A stretch of 64,000 nucleotides of DNA from the NCBI GenBank assembly GCA_032871835.1, contig CM065297.1, positions 2,482,501 through 2,546,500 of the forward strand, given 5' to 3'. Of this stretch, positions 43,799 through 55,644 are shown piece after piece (the stretch's first letter is position 1; each line of letters starts with the position of its first letter). Below the pieces are notes generated by a model that was not told the origin of the DNA, searched no databases, and was given only the letters and a program-made list of their open reading frames with translations. The stretch is from Dipteronia dyeriana. Its lineage: Eukaryota > Streptophyta > Magnoliopsida > Sapindales > Sapindaceae. The translations under genes were made by a program, and so were the position numbers.

Positions 43799-43880
43799 CT
43801 ATTAGAGAAAGAAATCAAGATCATCAAAACTGAATCATCCAATAGAAAAAAAAAACAACAAGATTGATCGAGATACTTAC
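43799..43880 (-). other. Intron 1 of the Tat-C antisense gene
   Basis: Minus-strand donor CCTC|GTAAGTATCTCG and acceptor TTTCTCTAATAG|TGTTTG, 82 bp. The donor is identical to that of Tat-A over 12 bases. Confidence 0.65.
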
Positions 43881-44988
43881 GAGGGGTATCACTGGATATC
43901 CGTAGGTACCTGTTTACCCTGCCGGGATCAAAGGGGGTCAGCGGTTGGAAACTTCAGATTCAAGTAGTTCCGAGCCAAGATGGTCTTCAGTACAGCTTCA
44001 GACTCATCAGGCAAGGAATCCCGACCCCAGGTGGGTTTGTCATTAAAGGCGGTGGGAACCTCAAGCTCATGCCCGCCGATGAAGACAGAGCTCCCCCAGT
44101 CTTCTCCCGTCAGTACCCATTCTTCTTTCCAAGCGGGGCCCTTCTTTGATGCCTCGGGGATGATAAAGTTGAGCCTATTCTTGGCCTTGGCATATAATTG
44201 GCCTCGTGGGACCCCATCCAGGCTACCGATCTGGAAAAGAAAAGCGAGCTCCTCAGCCCCAGGCTCCTTGGTTACGCTGCTCAGCTTGCATTGCTCCCTC
44301 CACAATACCAGAAAGCTGACTAGATGTCTTCAGAAGCCGGGCGTCAGTTGAAGCGGAGCCAGCTGAAGGGCATTAAGAGACCACGTAAGGGTGGGGTGAA
44401 GAGGGAGCCTCACCCTGCTCTCAAAAGCTGCGACGTGGATAGGGAGCAAGCCTTTGGGCGGGCTAAAAACATCGTAATTCCAGTGAGGGACAGTTAGGGA
44501 AACAGTGTCAGGAATACCAAACTTGTCCCGAAGACGGCCAATCGACTGAGGATCAACAGTGGAGTAAGGGATGACCCTGGTTTCGAACAAAAGGGTTAAA
44601 ACTGAAGGAACCTGGTCCACTGTGACCTGAGCACTCCCGACCGTATCTAATCTCTCCCCGACATCAGAATATTGGTCGGCTAGGTTCAGAGGATTGTCAG
44701 GCTGGTTCGAAAACCCAGTGCTGATAGAAACGTTCCGGTTAGAACGACGGCTCTGGCAGAGCGGGAAAGATTCCTCGTCGCTTGAAATCCCTCGCACCCG
44801 CTTAAGAGAAGCTATGTTAGGGCCCTTAGAGCCCTCCACCAAGGCAACAACATTATTTGTGGAAGTCAACATTGATGGATAAGAGAGGTAAGAAAGCAAG
44901 CGGAAGATAGAGGCAAAGAAAGTAGGGAAGAAGAAATTTGAAAATTTGAGATTTGAGAGAGTATGAAGAAAGTGACAGTAAGACCGGG

Positions 44989-44996
44989 TTTAAATA
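44989..44996 (-). promoter_or_regulatory. TATA-like box of the Tat-C antisense gene
   Basis: Minus strand TATTTAAA in the context CTCTATTTAAACC, 117 bp before the ATG at 44872, matching the Tat-A box. Confidence 0.45.
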
Positions 44997-45192
44997 GAGG
45001 AGTATCAGCGATATCCTTGGGAAGATCACCTAGAGCCGTATTACGGCTGTTTTTCTTCGAATAACACACAATCTCAAATTCAAATATTGGGTAATTAATG
45101 AGAAGATTTCACTTTCATTAATTATCTTTATGGTGAAAAACTTTCTCAATTAAACAAGGAATCTGACTCCAACCTCAACTCTACCATCGGTG

Positions 45193-45212
45193 TTCAAGTC
45201 AGAGGGGACTTC
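45193..45212 (+). other. Tat-C polypurine tract
   Basis: TTCAAGTCAGAGGGGACTTC immediately before the 3' LTR start at 45213. Confidence 0.85.
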
Positions 45213-46328
45213 TGTTAATAGTAAAATTTTTGCAAAGGGTCAAAGAGTAATTTTCCACCCATAATCGACAATCATGAAGCCCAGAAAGACCGTAAAGCCA
45301 CCCCACAAGAGTATGGAAGGTCGGCTCAGCTGTAAAACTACCAGAAGACAAGCCAGACGCGACCAGGACAAGTCCCCACAAGAGTATTGGAACCCGGGCT
45401 TCTCCAGGCCATCTGTCGGGGAACCTCGGCTCTAAGGTCGAGCTCTTCAACCGCCCCGTGAGTGCCAGGGGAAATCTCTAAGCTCAAGAGACATTCGAAA
45501 GAAGCCCGCCAACCTCTCTAGAAGCCCGCTGTCCTTGCTGGATATAAGGAAAGAATCACGCCTAAATCTACAGCTACCTCTCGGGAAGGTCTACAAGAGC
45601 ACCTCAAGCCCCTACTGGTCAGGGGAAATCCATCTTAAGCTTCTAAGAATAGAGCCGGAGAAGAGGTCTACCTCGCTCTACGGGGTAACGGGCAGCTGGC
45701 AGGGTGACCTCCATGAAGATCCATGGCACGAGTGTACACAGGATCATCTCCACATAATATTTACATGCACGTCAAGAATTTAATTCAAATAAGGGAACAA
45801 ACTTATCTTCGTCAATGATATCATTGAATCTGGGAGACAATTCAAATTTAAATGATGAATCCCGCCCGATAAGGAAGGAACGGATTCTTGAGATCACGGT
45901 AGAGTATTTGCGAACTAAAAACCTACTTGGACGATATATATAAGCGGCCAAGCATGGTAGAGATCAGAGACAAAATCATACACAGGAAAATAGAGAACAA
46001 CATATACAAAAATACGACAAAGATTCGACAGACTGGGAGGGCCTAAATTATGGATTCAGAACACGGTCACCTTTATCTCTACTAATCGACAGGCACCGAG
46101 TTGCCACCACCCTACACCTTCGAGAGACTGTGAGCAAACTAGAGAGCTATTTGTATATTAAATAAATCAATAATAAAGCTCCTCCTTACTGTTATTACAT
46201 TCCAGCCTCTCGTCTCTTTCTTAAACAGGTCGGGAACCAACGGTACCGACCCCGGCCACCACTTTCGTGGTAGTGGTCTTGAGGGTGTTAACAGAAATTT
46301 CTCATCCCGAGTAAATTTCCCGTCAACA
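45213..46328 (+). repeat. Tat-C 3' LTR
   Basis: TGTTAATAGTAAAATTTTTG to TTTCCCGTCAACA, 1116 bp, copy of 34041-35137, followed by the AAAAT flank. Confidence 0.92.
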
Positions 46329-46840
46329 AAAATAATGGCATTGAATACGTATGAATGGATTGAACCACCGCTTTCATAAGGACTTCTTTACCCCTAACTG
46401 AAAAAAGCTTGCTTTGCCACCCTTTAATTTTACCCCACACACGGTCTCTCAAACTGGTAAGCAAGGCTATTTTATTCTTGCCCACATGGCTCGGAAGACC
46501 GGGATAACGACTCATGACAACAAATGAGTTGAACATCCAAAATCCTTGCCAAAAGAGATGCCCTACACCCATGAACACATTTACTAACAAACTTGGCTGA
46601 CTTCTGGAAATTAACAAACGTGTCGAGGTTGTTATGTTATCATCTAGGATTCGTTACTGGCTCAACAATCCCTCCCTATCGCTCGAGTGAATAACATACT
46701 GTCATCCATAAAAAACAAGTGAGCAATTTTAGGACCCCTTACTACATCTAAAATATATCACATCCTCACGCTACTCTACATTAAAAATAATGCCTAAAAA
46801 GGCCTTCTGCACAAATTAGGAACATGTATGAGAATAAAAG
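46329..46840 (-). pseudogene. L1-type LINE reverse transcriptase, middle piece
   Basis: From 46840 downward on the minus strand are YMFLICAEG, then HLFFMDDSMLFTRA with the F-x-D-D catalytic motif (46698-46717), then SRYPGLPSHVGKNKIALLTS, DRVWGKIKGWQSKLFSVRGK and VLMKAVVQSIHTYSMPLF. These are the ordered motifs of plant L1 RT palm and thumb. Stops and small shifts lie between 46620 and 46840. The reading continues from the piece at 48961 (across the solo LTR) and into 34040 (across Tat-C). Confidence 0.9.
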
Positions 46841-48960
46841 TGTTAACGGGAAATTTGCTTAGGATGAGAAATCCCTATTAACACCCTCGAGACCACTACC
46901 ACGGAGGTGGTGGCCGGGGTTGGTATCATTGATACCTGACCTGATCTTGTATGAATATGAAGGAGGATGAAATTATAGGTAGGAGACAAGCCATCCCGCC
47001 CGTCAGGCTTCGTGCTTATGAAGTAGATCTGGGGAGCTCGAGGTTCCCTTACCGGTACGAAGGGGGGATCCTGGACCTTGTTTCTCGGTCAGGGTCGAAG
47101 CCCGTCCTGGAACCCAGAGCCTGATTCTGGATTCCGATTGCTTCCTATAATACCCTGACCTTGATAGCAAGTAAGAAGAAGGGCTTATCTAGCTCCAGTG
47201 TCGGAGAGCTCAATTTATTCCATAGAGAGGATACATGAGAGCTCATCGACTCCCTTCGAACTGATCTGAGCGGTTTCTCTTCATCTTGATATGTGACATT
47301 GGCCTATAGATGAGAGGATAAGAGCGTTAGGTCCAGCGGGGTAGGAATCTAGATTCGGTTCCTTAGGTCTTCGTTGTTGTTTCCCGATCTCATGTAAGAA
47401 AGATTAGAGAGCTAGGTCCAATAAGGTCGGTTCCTAGCACACATACATACATGCGTAACACAGTAGATAAAAGAAAATACATAAGTATTAAGTAGATGAA
47501 GGTGGACTGACCAAGGGGGGAAAAAGCATCATGAGTGATCACATGCTGAAAAACCCCAAGGCAGTATCCGGAGGAAGGAGGAATACCCTTCCTTATGTAT
47601 ATATCAAAGAATGCTCTGGGGAGCTTACAAGGATGGTGAAGTAATACAACGTAGTTGCTCTAGAGAGCTTACAATGGTGGTTGAATGTAGACCGATATTT
47701 TCTCGGTCGGGGTAATCATACAATGATGATGTAAAGAGAACTTTTAACGAATCATGTGTCTTCTGTCATTGATCGGAGCCCCATCACTATACCTTTTACA
47801 GGTATATTTATACATGGTCACTACCTTGGCATGCAAGTCCAGGACTCTTCAATCAGTCTTTGTTTCCTTATCGAATATGATTCTTCCTTTCATGTAGTTG
47901 ATCAGCATGTAGCTATTATCTTGGAGAAGATATGTTTGTTTGCTCTTCGAACTCTTCCTTCCTTGATAAGCGGGATTTTCTGTTATAGTTGACCTCTAAT
48001 AATCGGATGTGGAGGATATCTTGGAGGAAAAGGTATTTGTTTCCTCTTTGGACTCTTTCACTAATGACGGCCATTAAAGAGTTGAATATTCTCTTATTAA
48101 TGGTGTTGATCATGTCATTAAAGTCAACCCTCTCTTCCTACGTTGCCGAAAGAAGAGCTCTAGTTCTGCATGTCACTTTGGAGAGGTACTTCATGGAGGT
48201 TACCTGAGGTGACATTTGATACTCCTTGAGGGCGAGGTACCCTAGGATCCAATACACTGGCGGGGTCCCCCGGGGACCTCTCGATTGTCACGGAGCTAGA
48301 TCGATCATAAGCTACGTCGAGCTTTATCATGGAGCTTGACCTAATTATACAGGCTTCCTAGCGGGGTAGCGGGCTTGGCTGGCAAGCCCTGGTAAGGTGT
48401 TCGCCATAAGCAGGCGATCTTGGCTTGCTTCTGGATGGGTGGAGAGGTACGCTCGAGTACTGCTCTTGCTACTTGATTTAACAATGCCAGGATCTACAGT
48501 GGATCTTGGCGCTTTTGGTGATGATGGGGCTTTACGGGCTTCTTCTTTTTATGCTCGGACAAGTCGAGATTATACTTTGGCGATGCCGGAAGGCCTTTGC
48601 AAGACAAGTTCGGCACCTTGAAGGTCTCCTAGTGAAAGTAGAGATAGTAGCAAGCTCTAGAAGTGTCATGAGATACCTTGATGTAGGGGGACCCAGGTTC
48701 TTTCACGTCGACCTAGTTTCGGGCTTTATCCTGGTATAAGGAACTTGACACGGTCTCGTCGGGCTTTATTTGGTAAGTCTGGACACGTGAGAGATGCTCA
48801 GATGGTATGGGCGGCCTCGCCTTACTCTTGTAGGATCGCATGTTAGCTCGACCTCGGGGACCTTGACACCCCGTCATAAAATCCCGAATTTGGACCCTTA
48901 TAGGAAGGCTGGGAAGTGGAAAATTCTTCTTTGGTCCCTAACCAAATTTTGCTATTAACA
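46841..48960 (-). repeat. Solo Tat LTR (2.2 kb type) inserted in the L1 LINE
   Basis: TGTTAACGGGAAATTTGC to AATTTTGCTATTAACA, 2120 bp, same family as the Tat-B LTRs. No internal sequence is attached. The L1 reading on either side (GLRQGNPF to the right, YMFLICAEG to the left) joins in the order of an uninterrupted RT. Flanks are AAAAG and AAAGG, a target duplication with one mismatch. Confidence 0.9.
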
Positions 48961-49738
48961 AAAGGGTTCCCCTGCCGTAAACCGCTGGAAGGTTTAAAGA
49001 AGCCATAAATCGAACCATTAACCAAGAAAGAAAATAAATCGATGTAATGAGCCGTATAATCCGGTCAATCCATGTTGTAGAAAACCAAAGCTTACACATC
49101 ATGTCTACTCAATCGTACGCTTTGGACATGTCGAGCTTCAACATCAACACTCTTTTTTCCCGTTCTTTCATCTTTTTAAGGCATGTATACACTCCAACTC
49201 TATAATTGCGTTGTCAGTAATAAGTAGACCTGGATGAACGCACTCTGCATTTCGAAAATAACCTTTCCCAACACCCCCTTAATCTGTTAGCAACAACAGT
49301 GGTAAAAACTTTGTAGAGTACGTTATACAAACTAATCGATCAAAATTCTGTCATCTTCTTAGGTTTTTTAACCTTTGGAATTAAAACCATAAGTTTTCTA
49401 TTGATAACCTCCAGATTGTGACCATCATTAAGCACACCAAGACAAGATTTGGTAACTTCTACACCCACACTCGACAAAAAATTATGGCATAAAAGGGCGG
49501 AAAGCCCATCGATCCCTAGCGCTTTGGTAAGAGACATCAAAAATAGCATGCATGATTTCATCACTAGTGAACTAGCATCCAAGAAATCCCGTTTACCAAC
49601 TGAGAGAGACGGATGAACATGATATAGCACCACATTCATATCAGAGCCGTTAGGCACACTAGAGGAAAAAAGACTATCAAAATATTGTTGCACCATACTA
49701 TCAATACCATCTTCATCAAACATTTGAACTGTTAAAAA
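48961..49738 (-). pseudogene. L1-type LINE reverse transcriptase, 5' piece
   Basis: The minus strand from 49723 encodes FDEDGIDSMVQQYFDSLFSS, KALGIDGLSALLCHNFLSSV, LEVINRKLMVLIPKVKKPKK, then in shifted frames NVLYKVFTTVVANRL, and finally VNGSIYGFFKPSSGLRQGNP near 48980-49025. The last reads RQGNP where L1 RTs have RQGDP. The endonuclease half, which should lie further right, is cut off by the Copia relic at 49739. Confidence 0.88.
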
Positions 49739-50298
49739 TGTTGGAATTTTGAATAGAATTCAGGAGTCATGTCTATTCACTAGAAAATTGTGTCTCTTCT
49801 TCAAGAGATGCAACTCTTCCAAAAGATGTGTGTTAACCAAGAGACACATTTGAGCTTATAAATTGGAATGAAATTCATTCCAAAAATACAAGAGTTTTAA
49901 GAAGAATTTGATACAGGGTTTTTTTTAGTTAGTTTGTCTACATAAACTATAAGTTTACTGCATTGAGAGGAAATATACAAAGTTTGCTAGAATTAGAATA
50001 CAGATAGTTGTATCCTGGGAAGCAGTCACATGTAGAACTTCAAGCATAGGAGAATGGGTGAAACACACTGTTTTATGACATTGCAACCATTTGTAAGCCT
50101 CTATATACTTATCAAGCCAGTATTTTAGTTTTACTACATTATTTATTTATTTATTTGTTATTATTTGTTGTTATTTAATTGCAGTAGGTTATTGAAAGAA
50201 TAATTTTTCGGTATCTTCAAAATTGTTGTTTACATTTTCTTGTATAAACAATTATATTATTCTTCTATTTTCTTTCACTGATTGTTGTGTCCCCAACA
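49739..50298 (+). repeat. Copia-F 5' LTR
   Basis: TGTTGGAATTTTG to GTGTCCCCAACA, about 560 bp. Its first ~200 bp is repeated at 52073-52273 with few differences. Confidence 0.8.
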
Positions 50299-51344
50299 AT
50301 CTAAAACAGTACTTTATTATGGACTCATAATCAATGACATTAAATGAAATTGTAAAGATGCATGAAAATACATTGAGTGTATTTTAAAGGCACAAGTGAA
50401 ATAATTATTTGTTACAAGCATCAAACTATTTTTTTAAAACAATCATCCAATGTGATGAAATCGGTCAACATATCACTTTAGCCTTCTCGAAGCATGTATG
50501 TGAAGCAAATCATTTCAACTAAAAATTTTGATTTTGCCTTATGTAAGTGATAGTCTAATTGTACACTATCAAACACACAGGTGTATGTTGATCGAACCGA
50601 CATGATTTTGAACATGTTCGTTCAAGATAAAACAGTGTCTTCTATAGTGTGATTCTATAGTTAAGAATTGCACACTATATTGCTGTTGTGTGATTCATAA
50701 AAAGTTATGACGAGAAAATATGATATTGACAAAATTTTCTGATTATAATTGGAAATTTGAGGCCAATTATTGTACTTTACTCATCTTTAAAATCATTGTA
50801 AATGGTAAGAGATCAGATTGGTACAGTGAATGTGTAATTCAGGTGTTGTACACTTTCAAACATTCACATGGACAATGTTGACCAAATTGTGACCACAGTC
50901 AATGTTGCTCGACGTAAAAAAATAAAAATAAAAAATTGGTATCCAAAATATTACATGAAGCAAAATGCTTTGGTCAAATTCTAAACAGAATTTGAAAAGC
51001 AGAATAGTGAGTCTTGAGATTTCCATTTGTTAATTTTGCACTAGTTTTACAAATACGATTAGTATAGTGCAAATTGGTTAATAAAATTCAAATCATGCTT
51101 TGAATAGAGTTCCACATAAGAAGACTAATCAATCTCCTAATGAAGTGTGGAAAGTACGGATACCCAATTTATAAGACCCATAAAGTGTAGAGTTGCCTTA
51201 TAAAAGTTGAAGTTCTTTTCCAAGAAAGAACTAAACTGTGAATTAAGATGGTTGATTGTGTTTTCATAAAATTTGCAAACACAAGTGCAACATATAGGTT
51301 CTTAATTATTAAATTTGATGTCAATTAATATACATCATAAATTA
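50299..51344 (+). other. Copia-F internal DNA without recognisable genes
   Basis: AT-rich, stops in all frames. A loose repeated theme of 'TGTGTAATTCAGGTGTTGTACACT'-like segments, represented here by GTGTACACT/TTGTACACT-type words near 50560, 50640 and 50860, hints at old duplicated sequence, but I cannot define a unit. Confidence 0.4.
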
Positions 51345-51480
51345 ATTAAGCAATTGCTCTGAAATAGAGTTATATCCATTGAATATGTGAAATCGAATGG
51401 AAAAATTATAGATCCTTTGACAAAAGGCTTACAAAGAGCAAATTAAATTTATATCATGGGGAATGAGTTTAAAGCCACTT
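51345..51480 (+). pseudogene. Copia RNase H C-terminal remnant
   Basis: Reads SIEYVKSNGKIIDPLTKGLQ near 51374-51434, the tail of a Copia polyprotein (family form: VKSKDNxADPLTKGL), then a stop. Everything upstream of this tail in pol is missing or unrecognisable. Confidence 0.75.
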
Positions 51481-52072
51481 AATAAGTCGTACCGGACGGA
51501 AACCTAACCTAGTTGATTGGAGATCCCATGGTCTAGGTTCAATAGGCAAACTGGTTTGGTAAGACTTAAATTGTAGAACACACAATATAGCTCATTCCTA
51601 TGATGGTTGGTGTGTTGTATGCAGTTGTTAAGAATATGCTATGCATTTAATGACACTGATATCTTGTTATCAAGAGAAGTTAAGCATAAAACTTTTAATT
51701 AGTGTCACCTATATGATAGTAAATGTGGGGTCGCATTTATGAGAATAAAAAAGGCTAAATTCTCTAAAGCTATCATGAAAGTCAGGATCTGTTCAGGACC
51801 AGAATGAACAAAAACGTATGAACTAACGTATATTAAGTTGTGTTATGTGTGAGACATATTGTCTTGATTTATTGAAACGGTGAACAATTCAAGATCATCT
51901 ATATCCATTGCATCACCAAGTAAATCCGATATGTTTTCACTAGGGTAAGTTCCAGTCCAAAAGACACTTCTCCCGATGCATAACACTTCTGTTCCTCTAA
52001 AATCATTCATTTAGTAGTCTAAGGTCGTATCATAAGTATAGAATCTTGAATTTCGATTCAAATGTAGAGTAT

Positions 52073-52273
52073 TGTTGGAATTTTGAATAGAATTCAAGAG
52101 TCATGTCTATTCACTAGAAAATCGTGTCTCTTCATCAAGAGATGCAACTCTTCCAAAAGATGTGTGTTAACCAAGAGACACATTTGAACTTATAAATTGG
52201 AATGAAATTCATTCCAAAATACAAGAATTTTAAGAAGAATTTGATAAAAGTTTTTTTTAGTTAGTTTGTCTAC
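52073..52273 (+). repeat. Copia-F 3' LTR, interrupted
   Basis: Repeats the first ~200 bp of 49739-50298. Tat-E begins at 52274; the rest of this LTR would lie beyond Tat-E, outside the window. Confidence 0.82.
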
Positions 52274-53427
52274 TGTTAATAGCAAAATTTGGCTAGGGAC
52301 CGAAGAAGAATTTTCCACTTCCCAGCCTACCCGTAAGGGTCCAAATTCGGGCTTGTATGACGGGGTATCAATGTCCCTTTGGTCGAGGCTTACCATCTAA
52401 GCATCATACCATCTAAGCATCTCGCATACCATCTAAGCATCTCGCACGTTTCCAGGCTTACCAAATAAAGCGTGAAGTTCCTTATACCAGGATAAAGCCC
52501 GAAGCTAGGTCGACGTGAAAGGACCTGGGTCCCCCGACATCAAGGTATCTCGTGACACTGTCCTAGAGCTTGCTACTATCTCTACTTTCATTAGAAGACC
52601 TTCAAGGTGACGAACTTGTCTTGCAAAGGCCCTCCTACCTCGTCGAGGTATAATCTCGACCTGTTTGAGCATTAAAGGAAGAAGTCCGTAAAGCCTCATC
52701 GTCACCAAAAGCGCCAAGATCCACTATAGATCCTGGTATGGTTGAATCAAGTAGTAAGAGCAGTACTTGAGCGTACCTTTCCATCTTTCCAGAAGTGAGC
52801 CAAAGTCGTCTGTTTATGGCAAACACCTTACCAGGGCCTGCTAGCCAGCCCACTACCCCGTTAGGAAGCCTGTATAATTAGGTCAAGCTCCATGATAAAG
52901 CTCGACGTAGCTAAACCGAGCTCCCAACTACAAGGTTGGAACCCAATGGGATATTTCACCTCTAAAATGGTTAGCACAAGCTCCATGGGAAAACCAGTAT
53001 CTAGCTCCGTGACAATCGAGAGGTCCTTGGGGGATCCCGCCAGTGTACTGGATCCTAGGGTACCTCGCTCTCAAGGAATATCAAATGTCACCTCGGGTAA
53101 CCTCCATGAAGTACCTCTCCAAAGTGACATACAGAACTAGAGCTCTCCTCTAGGCAATGTAGGAAGACAGGATTGACTTCCATGACATTTAAAGTACCAT
53201 TAATAAGGTCAACCTCATTAATGGAGGCAGTCAACCCAGTTAATGACATGATCAACACCATTAATAAGAGAATATTCAACTCTTTAATGGCCATAATTAG
53301 TGAAAGAGTCCAAAGAGGAAACAAATACCTTTTCCTCCAAGATATCCTCCACAACCGATTATTGGGGGTAAACTATAACAGAAAATCCCGCCTATCAAGG
53401 AAGGAAGAGTTCGAAGAGGAAACAATC
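52274..53427 (+). repeat. Tat-E 5' LTR, first part
   Basis: TGTTAATAGCAAAATTTGGC onward, copy of the 2.2 kb LTR, stopping at ...GGAAACAATC where Tat-D inserted. Continues at 60500. Confidence 0.9.
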
Positions 53428-55621
53428 TGTTAATAGCAAAATTTGGCCAGGGACCAAAGAAGAATTTTCCATTTCCCAGCCTTCCTGCAAGTGTCCGAAT
53501 TCGGGCTTATATGACGGGGTGCCAAGGTCCCAGAGGCCGAGCTACCACATGGTCCTACAAGAGCAATGCGAGGCCGCCCATACCATCTGAGCATCTCACA
53601 CGTGTCCAGGCTTACCAAATAAAGCCCAACGAGACCGCGTCAAGCTCCTTATACCGGGATAAAACCCGAAGCTAGGTCGACGTGAAAGGACCTGGGTTCC
53701 CCGACATCAAGGTATCTCGTGACACTCTCCTATAACTTGCTACTATCTCTAATTTCACTAGGAGACCTTCAAGATGCCGAACTTATCTTGCAAAAGCACT
53801 CCTGCCTCGTCGAGGTATAATCTTGACCTGTCCAAACATAAAAGGAAGAAGCCCGTAAAGCCCCGTCGTCACCAAAAGCGCCAAGATCCACTGTAGATCC
53901 TGGTATGATTAAATCAAATATCAAGAGTAGTACTCGAGCGTACCTCTCCACCCTTCTAGAAGCGAGCCAAGGTCGATCGTTTATGGCAAACACCATACCA
54001 GGGCCTGCTAGCCAAGCCCGCTACCCCGCTATGAAGCCTGCATAATTAGTTCAAGCCCCATGATAAAGCTCGGCGTAGCTAAACCAAGCTCCTAACTATA
54101 AGGTTGGAACCCAATGGAATATTTTACCTCTAAAATGGTTAGCACAAGCTCCATAGAAAGAACAACATCTAGCTCCGTGACAATCGAGAGGTCCTCGGGG
54201 GATCCCACCAGTGTGCTGGATCCTAGGGTACCTCACCCTCAAGGAATATCAAATGTCACCTCGGGTAACCTCCATGGAGTACCTCTCCAAAGTGACATAC
54301 AGAACTAGAGCTCTCCTCTCGGCAATGTAGGAAGAGAGGATTGACTTCCATGACATTTAAAGTACCATTAATGAGGTCAACCACATTAATGGAGGCAGTC
54401 AACCCAGTTAATGACATGATCAACACCATTAATAAGAGAATATTCAACTCTTTAATGGCCATCATTAGTGAAAGAGTCCAAAGAGATAACAAATATATTT
54501 TCCTCAAAGATATCCTCCACAACCGATTATTGGGGGTAAACTATAACAGAAAATCCCGTCTATCAAACAAGGAAGAGTCCGAAGAGGCAACAATCACATC
54601 CCCTCAGAGATATTAGCCACGATCCGATCAACTACATTAAAGGAAGAATCGTACTCAATAAGGAGAGGAAGGTAGAAGTATCATGGACTTGCACGCCAAA
54701 GTAATCACCATTTATAAATATGCCTGTAAAAGGCATAGAGGATAGATCCGAGCAATGATAGAAGACAGACATGTTTCGTTAAAAAGATCTTTCGACATCA
54801 TCAATGTATGTGTTTCCTTTACCTAGAATATACCGGTATCGGCCTACATTCGACCACCATTTTAAGCTCTCCGGAGCAACTACGTTATATTACTTCACCA
54901 TTCTTGTAAGCTCCCCGGAGCATTATTTGATATATACATAAGGAAGGGTATTCCCCCTTTCTCCGGATACTGCCTTGGGGTTTTTCAGTATGTGATCATT
55001 CGTGATGCTTTTTCCCCCTTGGTCAATCTACCTTCCTTTACTAAAGATTTGTTTTCTCTTACTTGTGTCCTGTGTAATGCATGAGTATATGAGTGCGAGC
55101 TAGTTTCCTACCTCGCTGGGCCTAGCACTCTTGTCTTCCCATCTACATGCTAAAAAAGCATGTCAAGATGAGGAGAAACCACCCAGACCAGCTTGAAGGA
55201 AGATGGGCTCTCCTATATCATCTATATGGTGGAAATCGAGCTTCTCTGACACTGGAGCTAGATAAGCCCCCATCCTTACTTGCTATCTAAGTCGGGGAAT
55301 TACAGAAAGAAATCGGGCTCCAGAACTGGGCTCCAGGTACCATGACGGGCTCCGACCCCGACCGAGGACCAGGACCAAGACCAGGACTAAGATAAACCCC
55401 TTCACACTAGCAAGAAAACCTTAAGCTCCCCAAATCTACTTCATAAGCACGAAGCCCGACGGGTGAGATGACTTGTCTCCTACCTACGTTTTCATCCTCC
55501 TTCATATTCATACAAGATCAGGTCATGTATCAACGGTACAAACCCCGGCCAACACTTTCGCGGTAGTGGTCTCAAGGGCATTAATGGGGATTTCTCATCC
55601 TAAATAAATTTCCCGTTAACA
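53428..55621 (+). repeat. Tat-D 5' LTR
   Basis: TGTTAATAGCAAAATTTGGC to AAATTTCCCGTTAACA, 2194 bp, the most complete 2.2 kb-type LTR in plus orientation. Confidence 0.92.
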
Positions 55622-55626
55622 CTTTC

Positions 55627-55644
55627 GGGCGCCGTCTGTGGGAA
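55627..55644 (+). other. Tat-D primer-binding site (first base changed)
   Basis: GGGCGCCGTCTGTGGGAA, 5 nt after the LTR; other copies read TGGCGCC. Loss of the leading T weakens pairing to the CCA end of the tRNA. Confidence 0.8.

Larger units (their letters stand above)
42415..44872 (-). pseudogene. Antisense intron-containing gene in Tat-C (PF04195-like)
   Basis: Counterpart of the Tat-A gene, reading against Tat-C. ATG at 44872 (MLTSTNNVVALVEGS); exon 1 contains ISSDEESFPLCQSRRSNRN, VRLPLHPTLTWSLNALQLAP, KKGPAWKEEWVLTGEDWG and FIGGHELEVPTAFNDKPTWG. It is open over ~980 bp except for one TGA (TGG expected, near 44334) and one frameshift near 43940. Introns are 43799-43880 and 43181-43250. 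The later exon has a coiled-coil-like part (DIENQTLQAQITQLQAKVET), then GYFYASYQVAEALPPPFDIS and an acidic C-terminus shortened by a deletion of about 200 bp relative to Tat-A. Exon 2 contains a CGAA tetranucleotide expansion. The role of antisense genes in Tat elements is unknown. Confidence 0.66.
34041..46328 (+). mobile_element. Tat-C: full-length Ty3/Gypsy Tat-lineage retrotransposon
   Basis: 12.3-kb plus-strand element: 5' LTR 34041-35137, PBS, gag, protease, RT, RNase H, a second (archaeal-type) RNase H, integrase, a 99-bp array, an antisense gene, PPT and 3' LTR 45213-46328. The order PR-RT-RH-aRH-INT and the antisense gene are diagnostic of the Tat lineage. It inserted into an L1 LINE, whose reading continues on both sides. 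Flanking pentamers are GAAAT (left) and AAAAT (right), a target duplication with one change. All frames carry stops or frameshifts. Confidence 0.93.
49739..52273 (+). mobile_element. Internally deleted Copia relic (Copia-F)
   Basis: Direct repeats beginning TGTTGGAATTTTGAATAGAA at 49739 and 52073 are LTRs. Between them only 1.77 kb remains. Near its 3' end lies a short Copia RNase H tail (51345-51480). No PBS is recognisable after the 5' LTR. The 3' LTR is cut at 52273 by Tat-E. The left neighbour is the L1 LINE with an A-rich flank (AAAAA), so the target duplication is not informative. Confidence 0.8.
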
